A DNA stretch of 64,000 nucleotides, from assembly GCA_002838185.1 (NCBI GenBank), contig CP017948.1, forward strand, positions 62,001 to 126,000, given 5' to 3'. The translations under genes were made by a program, and so were the position numbers. This DNA comes from Tenericutes bacterium MO-XQ. Its GTDB lineage: Bacteria > Bacillota_I > Bacilli_A > Acholeplasmatales > Acholeplasmataceae. Under the pieces are notes generated by a model, which was not told where the DNA came from, did not search any database, and saw only the letters and a program-made list of their open reading frames with translations. Shown here in pieces: positions 17,271 through 28,078 of the stretch (position 1 is its first letter; every line of letters starts with the position of its first letter).

Positions 17271-18953
17271 TTGGAAAAGTATAGTGAAAAATTTTGGGAA
17301 TTAGCAAATAGAATGAGAAGTAGAATACCTAGAGAACAAGTAACTGAGTTTATCGTATCGTTTCTCTATGATTATGGAAACGAGAATGATTTTTTTGGTG
17401 GTGCATCAACAGAACTTTTGAATATTGCTGATGAAACTGTAAAGAGAATTCCTAAAGACATAATTTATGACTTAAAAGAACATTTTGATCAATTATCAAA
17501 AGAAGAGATAAAAACTACTCTTATGGATACGCTACTATTTGATGATAAATTTATTGATAAAACATCTAAGGATTTAGGAGATTTGTCTTGTAAACTGTTA
17601 GAATTAATGGAAGATGATGTGCTGTTTGATCTTGGTTCCGGAAGAGGTAGTTTCTTGTCTATTGCATCAGACTATGCAAATAAAGCTAATATAAATGTAA
17701 AAGAATTAGCTGGAATAGAGATTAATCTTAATCATCTCTCCATCTCAAGAATGATAATGGAGATATTGCTAGAAGATAGAACTACTGTATATAATATTGA
17801 TTACGCAAACATACTATCAGATAGCCTTTTAATCACATATAATAAAGGATATGTGTATCCACCATTAGGTATGAGATTTATTGGTTCTGATCCTTATTTC
17901 AAAACTATTTTTAGTGAAATTATTTTGACAGCAAAAAATTCATTTGAACTAGTTTTCATAGATAAGCTTTTAGCAAACCTCAAGGGGGAAAATAAGAGAG
18001 GGGTTGCTTTAGTTACAGGAAGAACCTTATTTAATGTAGCGGATCGTGAATATAGAGAAGCTCTTGCAAATAGTGGTTTACTAGAAGGCATCATTGAACT
18101 TCCACAAAATATTTTAGAAAACACTTCGATTAAGTTATTTTTATTGATTTTTAGCACAAATAACTCTCAAGTTCGTCTACTAGACGCTTCAAATGTAGTA
18201 ACGACTTTAGATAAAAATAATCAATCGAATACTTTTTCAAATATTATTTTTAAGATGTATCAAAGTGATTCTGTCAGTACAAAATCGCTCAAAGAAATGA
18301 AAGAACTTCAAAATTGGATGCCGTCAAATGCTTTATTAAGTATAGAAAAACCAAAAAATGGAATCAAATTAGAAGAGGTAGCAGAAGTATTTACAGGTTC
18401 GCAATATACAATAAGTAAGTTTAAAGATAGATTTGTTGACAAAGATACAAAATATAAAATATTAACCTCAAGTGACATCAATGATGGATTAGTTGATTGG
18501 AGAAATTTGCAAAATATTGAGGTAAAAGATACTAAGTTGGATAAGTTCTCTATAAAATATAATGATCTAATCATAACTAGTAAATCTTCTAAAATAAAGA
18601 TGGCTGTTGTAGATTTTACTCCAACTGATCACATTATTGTCACAGGTGGGATGATAATAGTAAGGCCTGATTATACTAGACTAAATCCAACATACTTAAA
18701 GATATACTTAGAATCTGAACAGGGACAAAATGTTTTAAGAAGTATTCAAAAAGGTATTACGATAATTACGATTAATGCAAATAGTCTAAAAGATATCATT
18801 GTTCCGCTTATCAATATTCAGAATCAACAAAAAATGGCACGGAAATATAATGATAAGTTATCATCATTATTAGCATTTAAAAATGAAATTGAGAAAATAG
18901 AGAATGATTTGAATAATTTTTACTATGAAGAAATGGGTGAAAAGAGTAAATGA
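17271..18953 (+). CDS. type I-like DNA methylase fused to one HsdS recognition domain
   Basis: 560 residues from TTG at 17271 (GGAGG 8 bases upstream; an earlier TTG at 17256 overlaps the RBS). Residues about 1-115 are helical. A SAM-binding domain follows with motif I FDLGSGRGSF (near 127-136) and AGIEIN. Motif IV, normally NPPF/Y, is not found; the nearest match is SDPYFK (near 210). From about 370 a single target-recognition domain and a coiled coil follow (VAEVFTGSQY...NQQKMARKYNDKLSSLLAFKNEI), as in half an HsdS. So it may bind specific DNA without methylating it, or methylate with an altered motif. It overlaps the next gene by ATGA. Confidence 0.8.
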   Translation: MEKYSEKFWELANRMRSRIPREQVTEFIVSFLYDYGNENDFFGGASTELLNIADETVKRIPKDIIYDLKEHFDQLSKEEIKTTLMDTLLFDDKFIDKTSKDLGDLSCKLLELMEDDVLFDLGSGRGSFLSIASDYANKANINVKELAGIEINLNHLSISRMIMEILLEDRTTVYNIDYANILSDSLLITYNKGYVYPPLGMRFIGSDPYFKTIFSEIILTAKNSFELVFIDKLLANLKGENKRGVALVTGRTLFNVADREYREALANSGLLEGIIELPQNILENTSIKLFLLIFSTNNSQVRLLDASNVVTTLDKNNQSNTFSNIIFKMYQSDSVSTKSLKEMKELQNWMPSNALLSIEKPKNGIKLEEVAEVFTGSQYTISKFKDRFVDKDTKYKILTSSDINDGLVDWRNLQNIEVKDTKLDKFSIKYNDLIITSKSSKIKMAVVDFTPTDHIIVTGGMIIVRPDYTRLNPTYLKIYLESEQGQNVLRSIQKGITIITINANSLKDIIVPLINIQNQQKMARKYNDKLSSLLAFKNEIEKIENDLNNFYYEEMGEKSK

Positions 18954-19480
18954 TGTACTCCAGCAGACAAATCTCAGAAATAAAACTAAAGATTATCAAT
19001 AAGATTTCAAGAGAAGTTGATCGTGCAAATCTTGACGGTACAGTTGGAGGCATTTTAGAAAAGTATAATATAGTGTATGAGGAATTTGGGACTATTCCAG
19101 TAGATACTAGAACTATGAAAATATTAGTATTTGGTGTATTATCTGGTAAGAAAAGTGATTATCAATTAGCTGTAAAAAAGATGGGTATAAATCCAGACCA
19201 TGTGCATTTTATTGATAACTATCACGAATTACAGAAATATCCAGTTGCCAAACTAAAAAATTCAGTAGAATATTCTGATATTTTATTTGGACCTGTTCCT
19301 CATAGCCAAAATTCTATGGGGAACACATCTAGCTTTTTAGCTACTATTAAGCAATCGCCTAAGGAATATCCAAGATTAATTGAAATGGTAGCAAACAACA
19401 AATTAAAAATAACAAAAACTAATTTTGAACATGCGATCATAAGAACTAGATATTACGAAAATGTAGACGAACTGAATTAA
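18950..19480 (+). CDS. conserved-looking partner of the methylase fusion, function unknown
   Basis: 176 residues. The central part (ILVFGVLSGKKSDYQLAVKKMGINPDHVHFIDNYHELQKYP) reads like alternating strands and helices of a Rossmann-type sensor, followed by DILFGPVPHSQNSMG and a basic tail. No catalytic motif is recognised. ATGATG at the start overlaps the stop of the fusion gene, so the two are translationally coupled and probably act together. Confidence 0.8.
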   Translation: MMYSSRQISEIKLKIINKISREVDRANLDGTVGGILEKYNIVYEEFGTIPVDTRTMKILVFGVLSGKKSDYQLAVKKMGINPDHVHFIDNYHELQKYPVAKLKNSVEYSDILFGPVPHSQNSMGNTSSFLATIKQSPKEYPRLIEMVANNKLKITKTNFEHAIIRTRYYENVDELN

Positions 19481-19515
19481 TCGATTTTAATTACCACAAA
19501 TTTTAAAGTAGTACG

Positions 19516-19530
19516 TGTGGCATGCGTGGT
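19516..19530 (+). repeat. GTGGT-type repeats upstream of hsdM
   Basis: TGTGG (19516) and CGTGGT (19525) in the same nine-base phase as the groups at 11901 and 17050. They lie just upstream of the hsdM promoter region, where a repressor or activator could bind. Confidence 0.4.
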
Positions 19531-19556
19531 TAAACATATACTTAATGAGCTAATAA

Positions 19557-19565
19557 TGATATAAT
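19557..19565 (+). promoter_or_regulatory. extended -10 of the hsdMSR operon
   Basis: TGaTATAAT at 19557-19565, 43 bases before the ATG of hsdM; RBS GGAGGG at 19598-19603. Confidence 0.6.
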
Positions 19566-19607
19566 AATTATAAATTTACAAAATTTTATCAAAAATTGGA
19601 GGGAACA

Positions 19608-21110
19608 ATGATTACTGGAGAAATTAAAAGCAAAATTGATAATATTTGGGAAACGTTTTGGACTGGGGGACTAGCAAATCCATTATCTGTAATTGAGCAG
19701 GTTACATACTTGCTTTTTGTTAAATTATTAGATGACAACCAAATTAAGAAAGAAAGAAATGCAGAAGTGTTAGGTGTCAAGCCCCAAAGCCTTCTTTTCA
19801 AAGAGGGAAATTACATCGATGAAAAAGAAAATATCAATGAACCATACGAAAATCTTAGATGGAGTCATTTCAAAAATTTTGAACCACAACTGCTTTTTAC
19901 AACTGTAAAGGACAAGGTATTTCCGTTTATTAAGCAAATCAATAATGGTAAGGATACTGCTTTTTCTAGATATATGAAGGATGCTGTTTTTATGGTTCCT
20001 ACACCTCGTGTATTGGTAAAGGTTGTTGATGGACTAGACGCTTTGGATTTGAATAACAAAGATATCATGGGTGATGTTTATGAGTATCTGTTAGCTAAGA
20101 TTGCTTCAAGTGGAACAAATGGCCAATTTAGAACACCTAGACACATCATTAGAATGATGGTTGAAATGATGCAACCAACTCTAAATGATGTCATAGCAGA
20201 TCCCGCGATGGGGAGTGCTGGTTTCATCGTTGAATCAGCTAGATATATCAATGAAAATTACTCGAATGAGTTACTTAAATCTGAAAATAGAGATAGATAC
20301 ACTACAACAATGTTTAGTGGCTATGATACAGACCAAACCATGCTTAGAATTGGAGCTATGAATATGATGCTTCATGGCGTGGATCAACCAGACATCAAAT
20401 ATCAAGATTCATTATCAGAAGAAAATAGAGCTGCAAATCAATATACTCTTGTGCTTGCTAATCCACCATTTAAAGGTAGTTTGGACTATGAAGCCGTGTC
20501 AAAAGATCTTTTAGCAGTGAGTAAAACTAAAAAAACTGAACTTCTTTTCTTGGCATTAATCTTAAGAATGTTGAAAATTGGAGGAAGAGCAGCAACAATA
20601 GTTCCAGATGGCGTACTATTTGGATCTAGCGGTGCACATAAATCAATTAGAAAAGAATTAGTCGATAATCAAAAACTTGTTGCAGTTATTTCAATGCCAA
20701 GCGGAGTTTTTAAACCTTATGCTGGAGTTTCTACTGCGATTTTAGTGTTTATTAAAACTAACACAGGTGGAACCGATAAAGTTTGGTTTTATAATATGAA
20801 AGCAGATGGATTTTCACTAGATGATAAACGTAATCAAATTGAAGAAAATGACATAACAGATATTATAAACAGGTTTCATAATTTGGAGGAAGAAGCAAAT
20901 AGAACTAAACTTGAAAAATCATTTTTTGTAGATAAGAAAGAAATAATTGATAATGACTATGACTTGTCTATTAATAAATATTTAGAAACAAAGTATGAAA
21001 AAGTTGAGTATGATCCACCGAAGGTTATATTGGATAAAATTGATGATTTAGACGCAGAGATTGAGACTCTGAAAAATGAGTTAAAATCACTTCTAAATTT
21101 AGATTTGTAG
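19608..21110 (+). CDS. hsdM: type I restriction-modification methylase subunit
   Basis: N6-adenine methyltransferase subunit of a type I R-M complex (M2S methylase, R2M2S nuclease). 500 residues. The HsdM N-terminal helical domain occupies about 1-130, motif I is DPAMGSAGF near 197, and the catalytic NPPF lies near 285 (VLANPPFKGS). All expected motifs are intact, in contrast to the neighbouring fusion protein. The start is ATG at 19608, after GGAGGGAACA; a TTG further upstream overlaps the RBS. Confidence 0.95.
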   Translation: MITGEIKSKIDNIWETFWTGGLANPLSVIEQVTYLLFVKLLDDNQIKKERNAEVLGVKPQSLLFKEGNYIDEKENINEPYENLRWSHFKNFEPQLLFTTVKDKVFPFIKQINNGKDTAFSRYMKDAVFMVPTPRVLVKVVDGLDALDLNNKDIMGDVYEYLLAKIASSGTNGQFRTPRHIIRMMVEMMQPTLNDVIADPAMGSAGFIVESARYINENYSNELLKSENRDRYTTTMFSGYDTDQTMLRIGAMNMMLHGVDQPDIKYQDSLSEENRAANQYTLVLANPPFKGSLDYEAVSKDLLAVSKTKKTELLFLALILRMLKIGGRAATIVPDGVLFGSSGAHKSIRKELVDNQKLVAVISMPSGVFKPYAGVSTAILVFIKTNTGGTDKVWFYNMKADGFSLDDKRNQIEENDITDIINRFHNLEEEANRTKLEKSFFVDKKEIIDNDYDLSINKYLETKYEKVEYDPPKVILDKIDDLDAEIETLKNELKSLLNLDL

Positions 21111-21119
21111 GGTTATGAT

Positions 21120-22214
21120 ATGATAGATAAAGTGAAATTAGATGAATTATGTACCCCCAAGTCTTCCAACTTAGCTCAGAAAGATATTCTTGAGAATCAT
21201 GGAAATTATCCAGTCTACGGTGCGAGTGGTTTTATTAAAAATGTTAATTTTTTCCATCAACAAAATGCGTATATCGCAGTTATTAAAGATGGAGCTGGAA
21301 TTGGGAGAACAATGTTCTTACCACCGAAATCTTCAATTATTGGAACCATGCAATATCTCATTCCTAAGAATAATGTAGATCCTAAGTACCTGTATTATGC
21401 AGTTAGGGCTATGAATCTATCTAAATATTATTCAGGAGCAACTATACCCCATATATATTTCAAGGATTACAAGAAGGAATTAGTGCCTTTATATTCTGGT
21501 GATAAGCAAAAAATGATTTCATTATCATTAGAAAAATTAGAAGATATAATTGCAAAAAAACAACAACTATTATCATCGTATGATCAACTCATCAAATCCC
21601 GATTTGTTGAAATGTTTGGGGATGTTTCACAAAAGGAAAATGGCTTCACATTAAATGACGTATGCGAAAAAATGGTAAGAGGACCGTTCGGTAGTAGTTT
21701 AAAAAAGGAATATTTTGTACCAGAGGGAAGTACTACATACAAGGTTTATGAACAGAAGCATGCAATAAATAGAGAAATAAACATAGGCGATTATTATATA
21801 GATAGTCAGAAATTTAATGAACTTAAAAGGTTTGAAGTGAAACCAGGTGATGTCATAATGAGCTGTTCTGGTACAATTGGCAAGTTCTTTGTTATACCGA
21901 GAAAAGCAAAACCAGGAATAATCAATCAAGCTTTATTAAACTTCAAACTCAATGAATCTTTAATTAATCATGAGTATTTTCTTCAATCAATGTACTTAAT
22001 TATTTCTACTATTGAGAGTAAAGGCTCTGGAATTGCAAACATTACTTCTGTAAATAACATTAAGAAAACGAATTTATTTTTACCGATATTGACTGAACAA
22101 AACAAATTTTCAGAATTTGTTCAACAAGTCGACAAATTGAAATTTGTTATTCAGAAATCACTTGATGAAACACAAACGTTGTTTGACTCTTTGATGCAAA
22201 AATACTTTGGATAA
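21120..22214 (+). CDS. hsdS: type I restriction-modification specificity subunit
   Basis: Determines the DNA target of the type I complex. 364 residues with two target-recognition domains (about 1-135 and 185-335), each followed by a helical spacer (LSLEKLEDIIAKKQQLLSSYDQLI and VQQVDKLKFVIQKSLDE). This is a complete, somewhat short HsdS. The first domain has the frequent YGASG...AVIKDGAGIG pattern. It lies 9 bases after hsdM and 16 before hsdR. Confidence 0.93.
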   Translation: MIDKVKLDELCTPKSSNLAQKDILENHGNYPVYGASGFIKNVNFFHQQNAYIAVIKDGAGIGRTMFLPPKSSIIGTMQYLIPKNNVDPKYLYYAVRAMNLSKYYSGATIPHIYFKDYKKELVPLYSGDKQKMISLSLEKLEDIIAKKQQLLSSYDQLIKSRFVEMFGDVSQKENGFTLNDVCEKMVRGPFGSSLKKEYFVPEGSTTYKVYEQKHAINREINIGDYYIDSQKFNELKRFEVKPGDVIMSCSGTIGKFFVIPRKAKPGIINQALLNFKLNESLINHEYFLQSMYLIISTIESKGSGIANITSVNNIKKTNLFLPILTEQNKFSEFVQQVDKLKFVIQKSLDETQTLFDSLMQKYFG

Positions 22215-22230
22215 GTAAAGGGGGACTTAT

Positions 22231-25200
22231 ATGAATTTTGAATATCTATCAAAAACTCAAGAACTGAGTGAGCTTAATCTGTTCTGCAAAGATGCTGAAG
22301 AGTTCGTTTTATCGCGTCCAGATCTTAGTGCTTCTCAAGCTAGAAAAGCTTTAGAGTTCCTTGTAAAGTTAGTTTATCAATTAAGAAATGCATATGTCCC
22401 TCAAAGAAGTTCACTTTTTGAACTTGTCTCATCTGAAGATTTTACATCATTTATCAACAGCCCAGCAATGCTTTCATCACTTCACTACATTAGAAAAGTA
22501 GGTAATATAGCGATTCATAATGAAGAAGTGAGTCAAAAGGAAGCTTTGTTTGCTCTAAAACAACTACATACATTTACTGGTGAACTTCTAATCAAACTAG
22601 AGTTTATTGAGTCTTACCCTCAATTTGATGAAGCACTTCTGGTTAAAACCAAAAAAGACATGCACCACCAAAAAGATGTCGAAGTTCCTGCTCAACTTGT
22701 GACTCACTTAGAAGCAAAGATTACTAGACAAACTACACTTGGTGTTAGTCCAAGTATCAGTGAAAAAGAAACAAGAAAACAATACATTGATCTCTATTTA
22801 AGAGAAGCTGGATGGAAAGTCCTTGATCAAGAAAATACTATTTTACCGGCAAAAGCTGGAGTTGAAATTAAAGTCACAGGTATGCCAAATAAGGAAAAAA
22901 TCGGATTTGTTGATTATGTTTTATACGGTAATGATGCTAAACCATTAGCTGTTGTGGAAGCTAAAAAAACAAGTGTCTCTCCGATTAAAGGTAAAGAACA
23001 AGCAATACTTTATGCAAATTGCTTACAAAAACAATATGGCTATCTTCCTATCATCTACTATACAAATGGTTATCAAATTTGGATTATTGATCAATTGGGA
23101 TATCCAGCAAGACAAGTCTTTGGATTTCACTCAGTAAAAGAGCTTGAATATTTAAAACAAAACAGAAATCGTGGTCCAATCACAGATTTAACTATAAGAC
23201 AAGATATCACAGATAGACCATATCAAAAAATGGCAATTACAAGAGTCTGTGAAGCGTTTAATCGAAATCGTAGAAAAGCCTTGCTTGTTATGGCAACAGG
23301 TACTGGAAAAACGAGAGTATCTATCTCATTAGTAGAATTATTACAAAGAAATAAATGGATAAAAAATATACTCTTTTTAGCAGACAGAACTGCACTTGTT
23401 ACTCAAGCCAAGCGTAATTTTAATAAGTTATTACCAGATTATACAATATCAGTACTCTCAGATAAAGAAAAGAAACCAGACCTTAATGCAAGGTTGGTCT
23501 TTTCGACCTATCAAACAATGATTAATTTGATTGATGGTGACTCAAGAGAATTTGGTATTGGAAGATTTGACCTCATCATAATCGACGAAGCACATAGATC
23601 GATATTCAATAAATATAAAGCTATATTCACATATTTTGATTCGCTGCTTGTTGGTTTAACTGCTACACCAAGAGATGAAATCGAAAGATCTACCTATTCA
23701 ACATTCGATCTTGAAGAAGGCAGACCAACATTTCATTATGAAATCGAAGAAGCAGTGAGAGATAAATACTTAGTAGGTTATACAGTTTTAGATAGAACAA
23801 CCAAGTTCTTGAAACAAGGTGTAAAATACTCAGATTTGTCAGAAGATGAAAAAGAACAATATGAAGAACTCTTTCTTACACCTGAAGGAGACCTTCCAAC
23901 TGAACTTAGTGGCGCGGATTTTTTTAAAAAAATCTATAATGATAATACTGTTGATCTTGTATTACAAACACTTATAAATGAAGGTTTACGTGTTGATGGG
24001 GGCGAAAAGATAGGTAAAACGATCATTTTTGCATTTAATCACATACATGCAGAACTTATCGTCAAAAGATTTGAAAAACTCTATCCGGAATTGGGATCAG
24101 AGTATTGCAAGTTAGTAGATAACTATGTGACATATGCTCAAAATATCATTGATACATTTACGGTTCGTGAGAAAATGCCGCAAATTGCCGTATCGGTGGA
24201 TATGTTAGACACAGGAATTGATGTACCGGATATCTTAAATCTAGTATTTTTTAAGCGCATTTATTCTAAAATAAAATTTATTCAAATGATTGGTAGAGGC
24301 ACAAGAAAGTCAGATGATATTTTTGGGCCAAAGCAACATAAAGGATTATTTTATATTTTTGATTTTTGTGATAACTTTAACTACTTTGAACTAAACCCAG
24401 AGGGCAAGCAAGTCAATCAAGGTTATTCTTTAACCCAAAAGATTTTTCAGATGAAACTGGATTTACTTTTTGAGCTCCAAAAACAAGAACATCAACTAAA
24501 TGAATTTCATAAAGTTTATTATCTTGAGATAAGAGAGTATTTGATGAATCTAGTTAAGAATTTCAATAGAGATAGAATTCTCGTTAGAGACAAAAGACCA
24601 ATCGTTGATAAGTATTCTGTAACAGAAAAATGGGAATATATTTCTAAGTATGATCTTCAAGAAATCAAACATCATCTCACCTTACTTGTTGATACTGATG
24701 GTGATATAGAATCAGCCAAATCATTTGACTTAAAAGTTTTTTATGTCATGTTAGCATTGATAGTGGAAGATGTAGTAGCAAAAAAAGCTACACAGCAAAT
24801 CGTCTACATTGCACAAGGCTTATTACAAAGACTGACAATTCCTCAAGTAGCTGAAAAAAAAGAGTTATTATTACAATTGGTGACACAAACATATTGGAAC
24901 AATATCAATATTAAAAAATTAGAGGAATTAAGAAGTGAAATAAGATATTTAATTCAATATCTCAAAGATGAACCCGATCTCTATTCAACCGATTTTAAAG
25001 ATGACCTCATAGATCAAGGTAATAAAGACGTCAATATCCAAGACTTCAAGTCATATGAAGAAAAAATAATAGATTACATCATTAAAAATTCAGGAAATGA
25101 AACAATTATAAAAATCAAAATGCTCGATAAACTTACAACTAATGACTTGCAAGAACTTGAAAGAATACTTTGGGAAGAACTCGGAACAAAAGATGATTAC

Positions 25201-25500
25201 TTTAATGTTACTAAAGAAGAAAATCTTGCTGCATTCATAAGAAGTATTGTAGGTATTGAACAATCAGCCATTAATGAAAAGTTCAATAATTATCTAAATA
25301 CAAACATACTCAATGGTAAGCAGCAGGAGTTTGTTAAATCCATTATTGCGTTTGTTCAGCAAAATGGGGATATTACTAATAAAGATTTAGTTGAAACATC
25401 TCCATTCAACGAAATAGATGTTGTTGAATTGTTTAGTGATAAGGTTAATGTCTTATTACAAGTTATCAGTTACTTACATAATAGCATTTTGACTGATTGA
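22231..25500 (+). CDS. hsdR: type I restriction endonuclease/translocase subunit
   Basis: 1089 residues. Residues about 1-115 form a DUF4145-like helical N-terminal domain. A PD-(D/E)xK nuclease site follows (VDYVLYG near 228, VVEAKK near 243), then the SF2 helicase motor with Walker A MATGTGKT near 354, DEAH (IIDEAHRS) near 452, and motif [10 protein letters not shown] near 690. The C-terminus is helical, for binding the methylase core. It cleaves after ATP-driven translocation. No frameshift is visible, so the system looks functional. Confidence 0.95.
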   Translation: MNFEYLSKTQELSELNLFCKDAEEFVLSRPDLSASQARKALEFLVKLVYQLRNAYVPQRSSLFELVSSEDFTSFINSPAMLSSLHYIRKVGNIAIHNEEVSQKEALFALKQLHTFTGELLIKLEFIESYPQFDEALLVKTKKDMHHQKDVEVPAQLVTHLEAKITRQTTLGVSPSISEKETRKQYIDLYLREAGWKVLDQENTILPAKAGVEIKVTGMPNKEKIGFVDYVLYGNDAKPLAVVEAKKTSVSPIKGKEQAILYANCLQKQYGYLPIIYYTNGYQIWIIDQLGYPARQVFGFHSVKELEYLKQNRNRGPITDLTIRQDITDRPYQKMAITRVCEAFNRNRRKALLVMATGTGKTRVSISLVELLQRNKWIKNILFLADRTALVTQAKRNFNKLLPDYTISVLSDKEKKPDLNARLVFSTYQTMINLIDGDSREFGIGRFDLIIIDEAHRSIFNKYKAIFTYFDSLLVGLTATPRDEIERSTYSTFDLEEGRPTFHYEIEEAVRDKYLVGYTVLDRTTKFLKQGVKYSDLSEDEKEQYEELFLTPEGDLPTELSGADFFKKIYNDNTVDLVLQTLINEGLRVDGGEKIGKTIIFAFNHIHAELIVKRFEKLYPELGSEYCKLVDNYVTYAQNIIDTFTVREKMPQIAVSVDMLDTGIDVPDILNLVFFKRIYSKIKFIQMIGRGTRKSDDIFGPKQHKGLFYIFDFCDNFNYFELNPEGKQVNQGYSLTQKIFQMKLDLLFELQKQEHQLNEFHKVYYLEIREYLMNLVKNFNRDRILVRDKRPIVDKYSVTEKWEYISKYDLQEIKHHLTLLVDTDGDIESAKSFDLKVFYVMLALIVEDVVAKKATQQIVYIAQGLLQRLTIPQVAEKKELLLQLVTQTYWNNINIKKLEELRSEIRYLIQYLKDEPDLYSTDFKDDLIDQGNKDVNIQDFKSYEEKIIDYIIKNSGNETIIKIKMLDKLTTNDLQELERILWEELGTKDDYFNVTKEENLAAFIRSIVGIEQSAINEKFNNYLNTNILNGKQQEFVKSIIAFVQQNGDITNKDLVETSPFNEIDVVELFSDKVNVLLQVISYLHNSILTD

Positions 25501-25524
25501 TTTTTCAAATGGGGAGGGATTTTC

Positions 25525-25857
25525 ATTTGGTATAAACATATATATGATTTTCTTTTTCAAACAGAACCTTTGTTTAATGATTTCTTATTGGATTGGTTGT
25601 TTCCAGCATTTATAGTTTTCATGTTATATGATTTTGCTTTTGGAATTGTTGGAGGTTTATATAAAAGTGGCTTTATTAAAGGTAGAGATATAGGTAGTAT
25701 AATACATTGGGGCATACGATATGGCATAATGTGGTTAACAATTCAGGCGTTGATTTTCTTAAGAGACAACTGGATATATATAATTATATCTGTTTTTACA
25801 ATCATAATTTTCGCGGTATTAATAGGCATAATGATTTCAAAAATTAACTATGACTGA
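25525..25857 (+). CDS. small membrane protein, about three TM segments
   Basis: The frame is open from before the RBS GGGGAGGG (25511-25518). The start best placed after that RBS is ATT at 25525 (about 110 residues); the first standard start is TTG at 25570 (95 residues) without an RBS, and no ATG is available. The protein is hydrophobic with a short basic cytoplasmic part (KSGFIKGRDIG). Family not recognised. It is the first of six unknown genes between the R-M operon and the terminator at 30556. Confidence 0.6.
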   Translation: MWYKHIYDFLFQTEPLFNDFLLDWLFPAFIVFMLYDFAFGIVGGLYKSGFIKGRDIGSIIHWGIRYGIMWLTIQALIFLRDNWIYIIISVFTIIIFAVLIGIMISKINYD

Positions 25858-25865
25858 GGAATATA

Positions 25866-26351
25866 ATGAATAATTCACAGGTAGCGCTCATTGTCATACA
25901 AGCGGCATCCAAAATCCTCAACATCCCAATACCAGAAGTGTTCTTCGCAAGCTCTTCTAATTTTCCTAATCCAGAAATATCAAGTATCTATCGGCATAAA
26001 AATAATGAAATCATATTCAATGAAGATTGGGTCAATCGAAGTAATGAATTAGAAATTATGATTACTGCACTTCATGAGACTAGACATGCATATCAAAAGT
26101 ATTGTATTGATACGAGATCTAGAGAAGATATAAAAACAATAGAAACTTGGGAAAAAGAATTCAATCAATACAATCAACCATCAGGAAAGAATACTCCAAT
26201 TGATGATAGTTCATACTTGAAACAATGCATCGAAATTGATGCGATTACTTTTGCATACCAGCAAATGAAAGAGTTATTTGATGTTGAAGTAATGATACCA
26301 GATGAGATTAAGGCTAGTGTATTTAATAGATACAACATTATAAAGGAATAA
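25866..26351 (+). CDS. minimal zinc-metalloprotease-like protein (HExxH-type)
   Basis: 161 residues. ALHETRHAYQKY contains H-E-x-x-H near residue 75, with a downstream EIDAITFAYQQM that could give the third ligand, as in gluzincin-like and IrrE-like mini-proteases. No signal peptide is present, so it should act in the cytoplasm. It starts 8 bases after the preceding membrane gene. IrrE-like proteases often cleave a regulator in stress or phage response; that role is an inference here. Confidence 0.7.
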   Translation: MNNSQVALIVIQAASKILNIPIPEVFFASSSNFPNPEISSIYRHKNNEIIFNEDWVNRSNELEIMITALHETRHAYQKYCIDTRSREDIKTIETWEKEFNQYNQPSGKNTPIDDSSYLKQCIEIDAITFAYQQMKELFDVEVMIPDEIKASVFNRYNIIKE

Positions 26352-26464
26352 TACTGAAGGGAATATAAAGTTATAACTATATTAAGTATCTCGATTAGGA
26401 ATCATAAATTTAAGAAAAGGGGTGCACTCAATTCGTGAAAGATGATAGAGTGTAAATTTATTAT

Positions 26465-28078
26465 ATGAATGATACTGGGAGTAAGACAAATGATAAATCG
26501 ATAGAAAATCAAAATGCAAAAAAAATAACTAAAGACACATTCAGCGATGAAGATAACTTAAATAATCAGATTTATATCTCAAATTTCATGAATAAATATA
26601 TACAACTTGCCGACGGTAAGACAAATATTAAATTATCGAATAAAAGATATTGGATGATTAATTTGTCTAAGAAGATTAAACTCACTAACTTTTTCTTGAA
26701 GAGACTAAATTGGTTTAATATATTACAATATCATGGGATAGACTCGATAAGAGACAAACAAATTAATCAAGAATGTAAATTTAGCAATATTGTAGCATAT
26801 GAAGTAATATCAAAAGAAAATATCCTTTTATTTAAGAAAGACTATTTTCAATTTAAATCACATACAAAAAGAACTATATTTTCTCAAAATGAAACGCACA
26901 TAGAAGAACAATTTTCAAAAATGGCAATTGCAAACTCTAAAGGTTGGTTTTTCAATTTATCGTCGGATTTAATTGATGATGAAGATATACTAAAAGAATA
27001 TGTTGATGCATATTCAATAAGTGTTCACGGCTTCACCGATACATTTTATATAATAAAATTCAATTTAAAACTGAATTCTGAAGTACAATCAATTTTCAAT
27101 ACAATTCTCAAGAATAAATGCTATAGAAGGCCGCTTTTTAAAAGCAATATACATAATATTGATAGATCGCCTGCAAGTATTTATGATATTGGATATGACG
27201 CTAAGAAATTTGCAGTTAGGGATTTAGAACTACAAGTATTATCTATATTTTTTGAAAAATTTATCCATAAAGATGTATATTTATTTAGTAAAAATAAGTA
27301 TATTCCGCCATACACGTCGTACTATTTCACCCAAAAATTTGATAATTCAAATGAAATTTTCAAAATTTTCGGGCTGCAAAATATACCCAATAGTGTTAAT
27401 AAGAGTTGTAAAATGAGAATAGATTATGGAAGTTCCATACAACCTACTGAAGAAAAACAGCTTCGAACTTGTGTTGTTGTTGAGATAGACAGTTCAAACA
27501 AAGAAGAATTGAGTAATTGGGCATATACGCAAGAGGATTTTTCGAACATATTTTCACACCACATTGTTATCAATCATATTACTGGGCTATTAGATTCACA
27601 AATCAATAGTGAAAGTAGAAAAGTAAATCTATATGCTGGAAAAAGAAGATTCAACACAAGAAGAATGCTTAAAAATCGCATTAGAACCAGACTATATTTG
27701 TCAAGTCATATTCGCTTAGCTAAAGAGTTGACGGATTACAATTACTCATCTATATCAAATGAACTTTCTTCAAAATTTGGCTATGATGATAAAATGAGAG
27801 AAGGCCACTTTGGTTTTCCTAGGAACTTTGAACTATATAAATACTACTCAGAAAATCGATTGAAATCGCTTGACTACATATTCGATTCCTTCGATGATAG
27901 ATTAGAAGCATCTGTAAACAATTCTAACTTAAGAATATCACTTTGGTCACTGTTTTTCGCAATTATATCAATTGTAATTGCAATAATTGCTATTATTCTA
28001 TCAATGGGTTATCTCTCATTTTTGGTACCAAATAGCGAAGTGAATTATGTTCTTATTGCAATAACGGAGGTCATATGA
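26465..28078 (+). CDS. large unknown protein with C-terminal membrane hairpin
   Basis: 537 residues, hydrophilic and Asn/Lys/Ser-rich, with hydrophobic spans only near 490-520 (SLWSLFFAIISIVIAIIAIILSMG) and a less hydrophobic end. No recognised domain. The RBS before ATG 26465 is poor, and 110 gene-free bases precede it. The ATGA overlap with the next gene ties the two together. A soluble sensor with a membrane tail is a common shape among abortive-infection effectors; this is only a resemblance. Confidence 0.7.
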   Translation: MNDTGSKTNDKSIENQNAKKITKDTFSDEDNLNNQIYISNFMNKYIQLADGKTNIKLSNKRYWMINLSKKIKLTNFFLKRLNWFNILQYHGIDSIRDKQINQECKFSNIVAYEVISKENILLFKKDYFQFKSHTKRTIFSQNETHIEEQFSKMAIANSKGWFFNLSSDLIDDEDILKEYVDAYSISVHGFTDTFYIIKFNLKLNSEVQSIFNTILKNKCYRRPLFKSNIHNIDRSPASIYDIGYDAKKFAVRDLELQVLSIFFEKFIHKDVYLFSKNKYIPPYTSYYFTQKFDNSNEIFKIFGLQNIPNSVNKSCKMRIDYGSSIQPTEEKQLRTCVVVEIDSSNKEELSNWAYTQEDFSNIFSHHIVINHITGLLDSQINSESRKVNLYAGKRRFNTRRMLKNRIRTRLYLSSHIRLAKELTDYNYSSISNELSSKFGYDDKMREGHFGFPRNFELYKYYSENRLKSLDYIFDSFDDRLEASVNNSNLRISLWSLFFAIISIVIAIIAIILSMGYLSFLVPNSEVNYVLIAITEVI

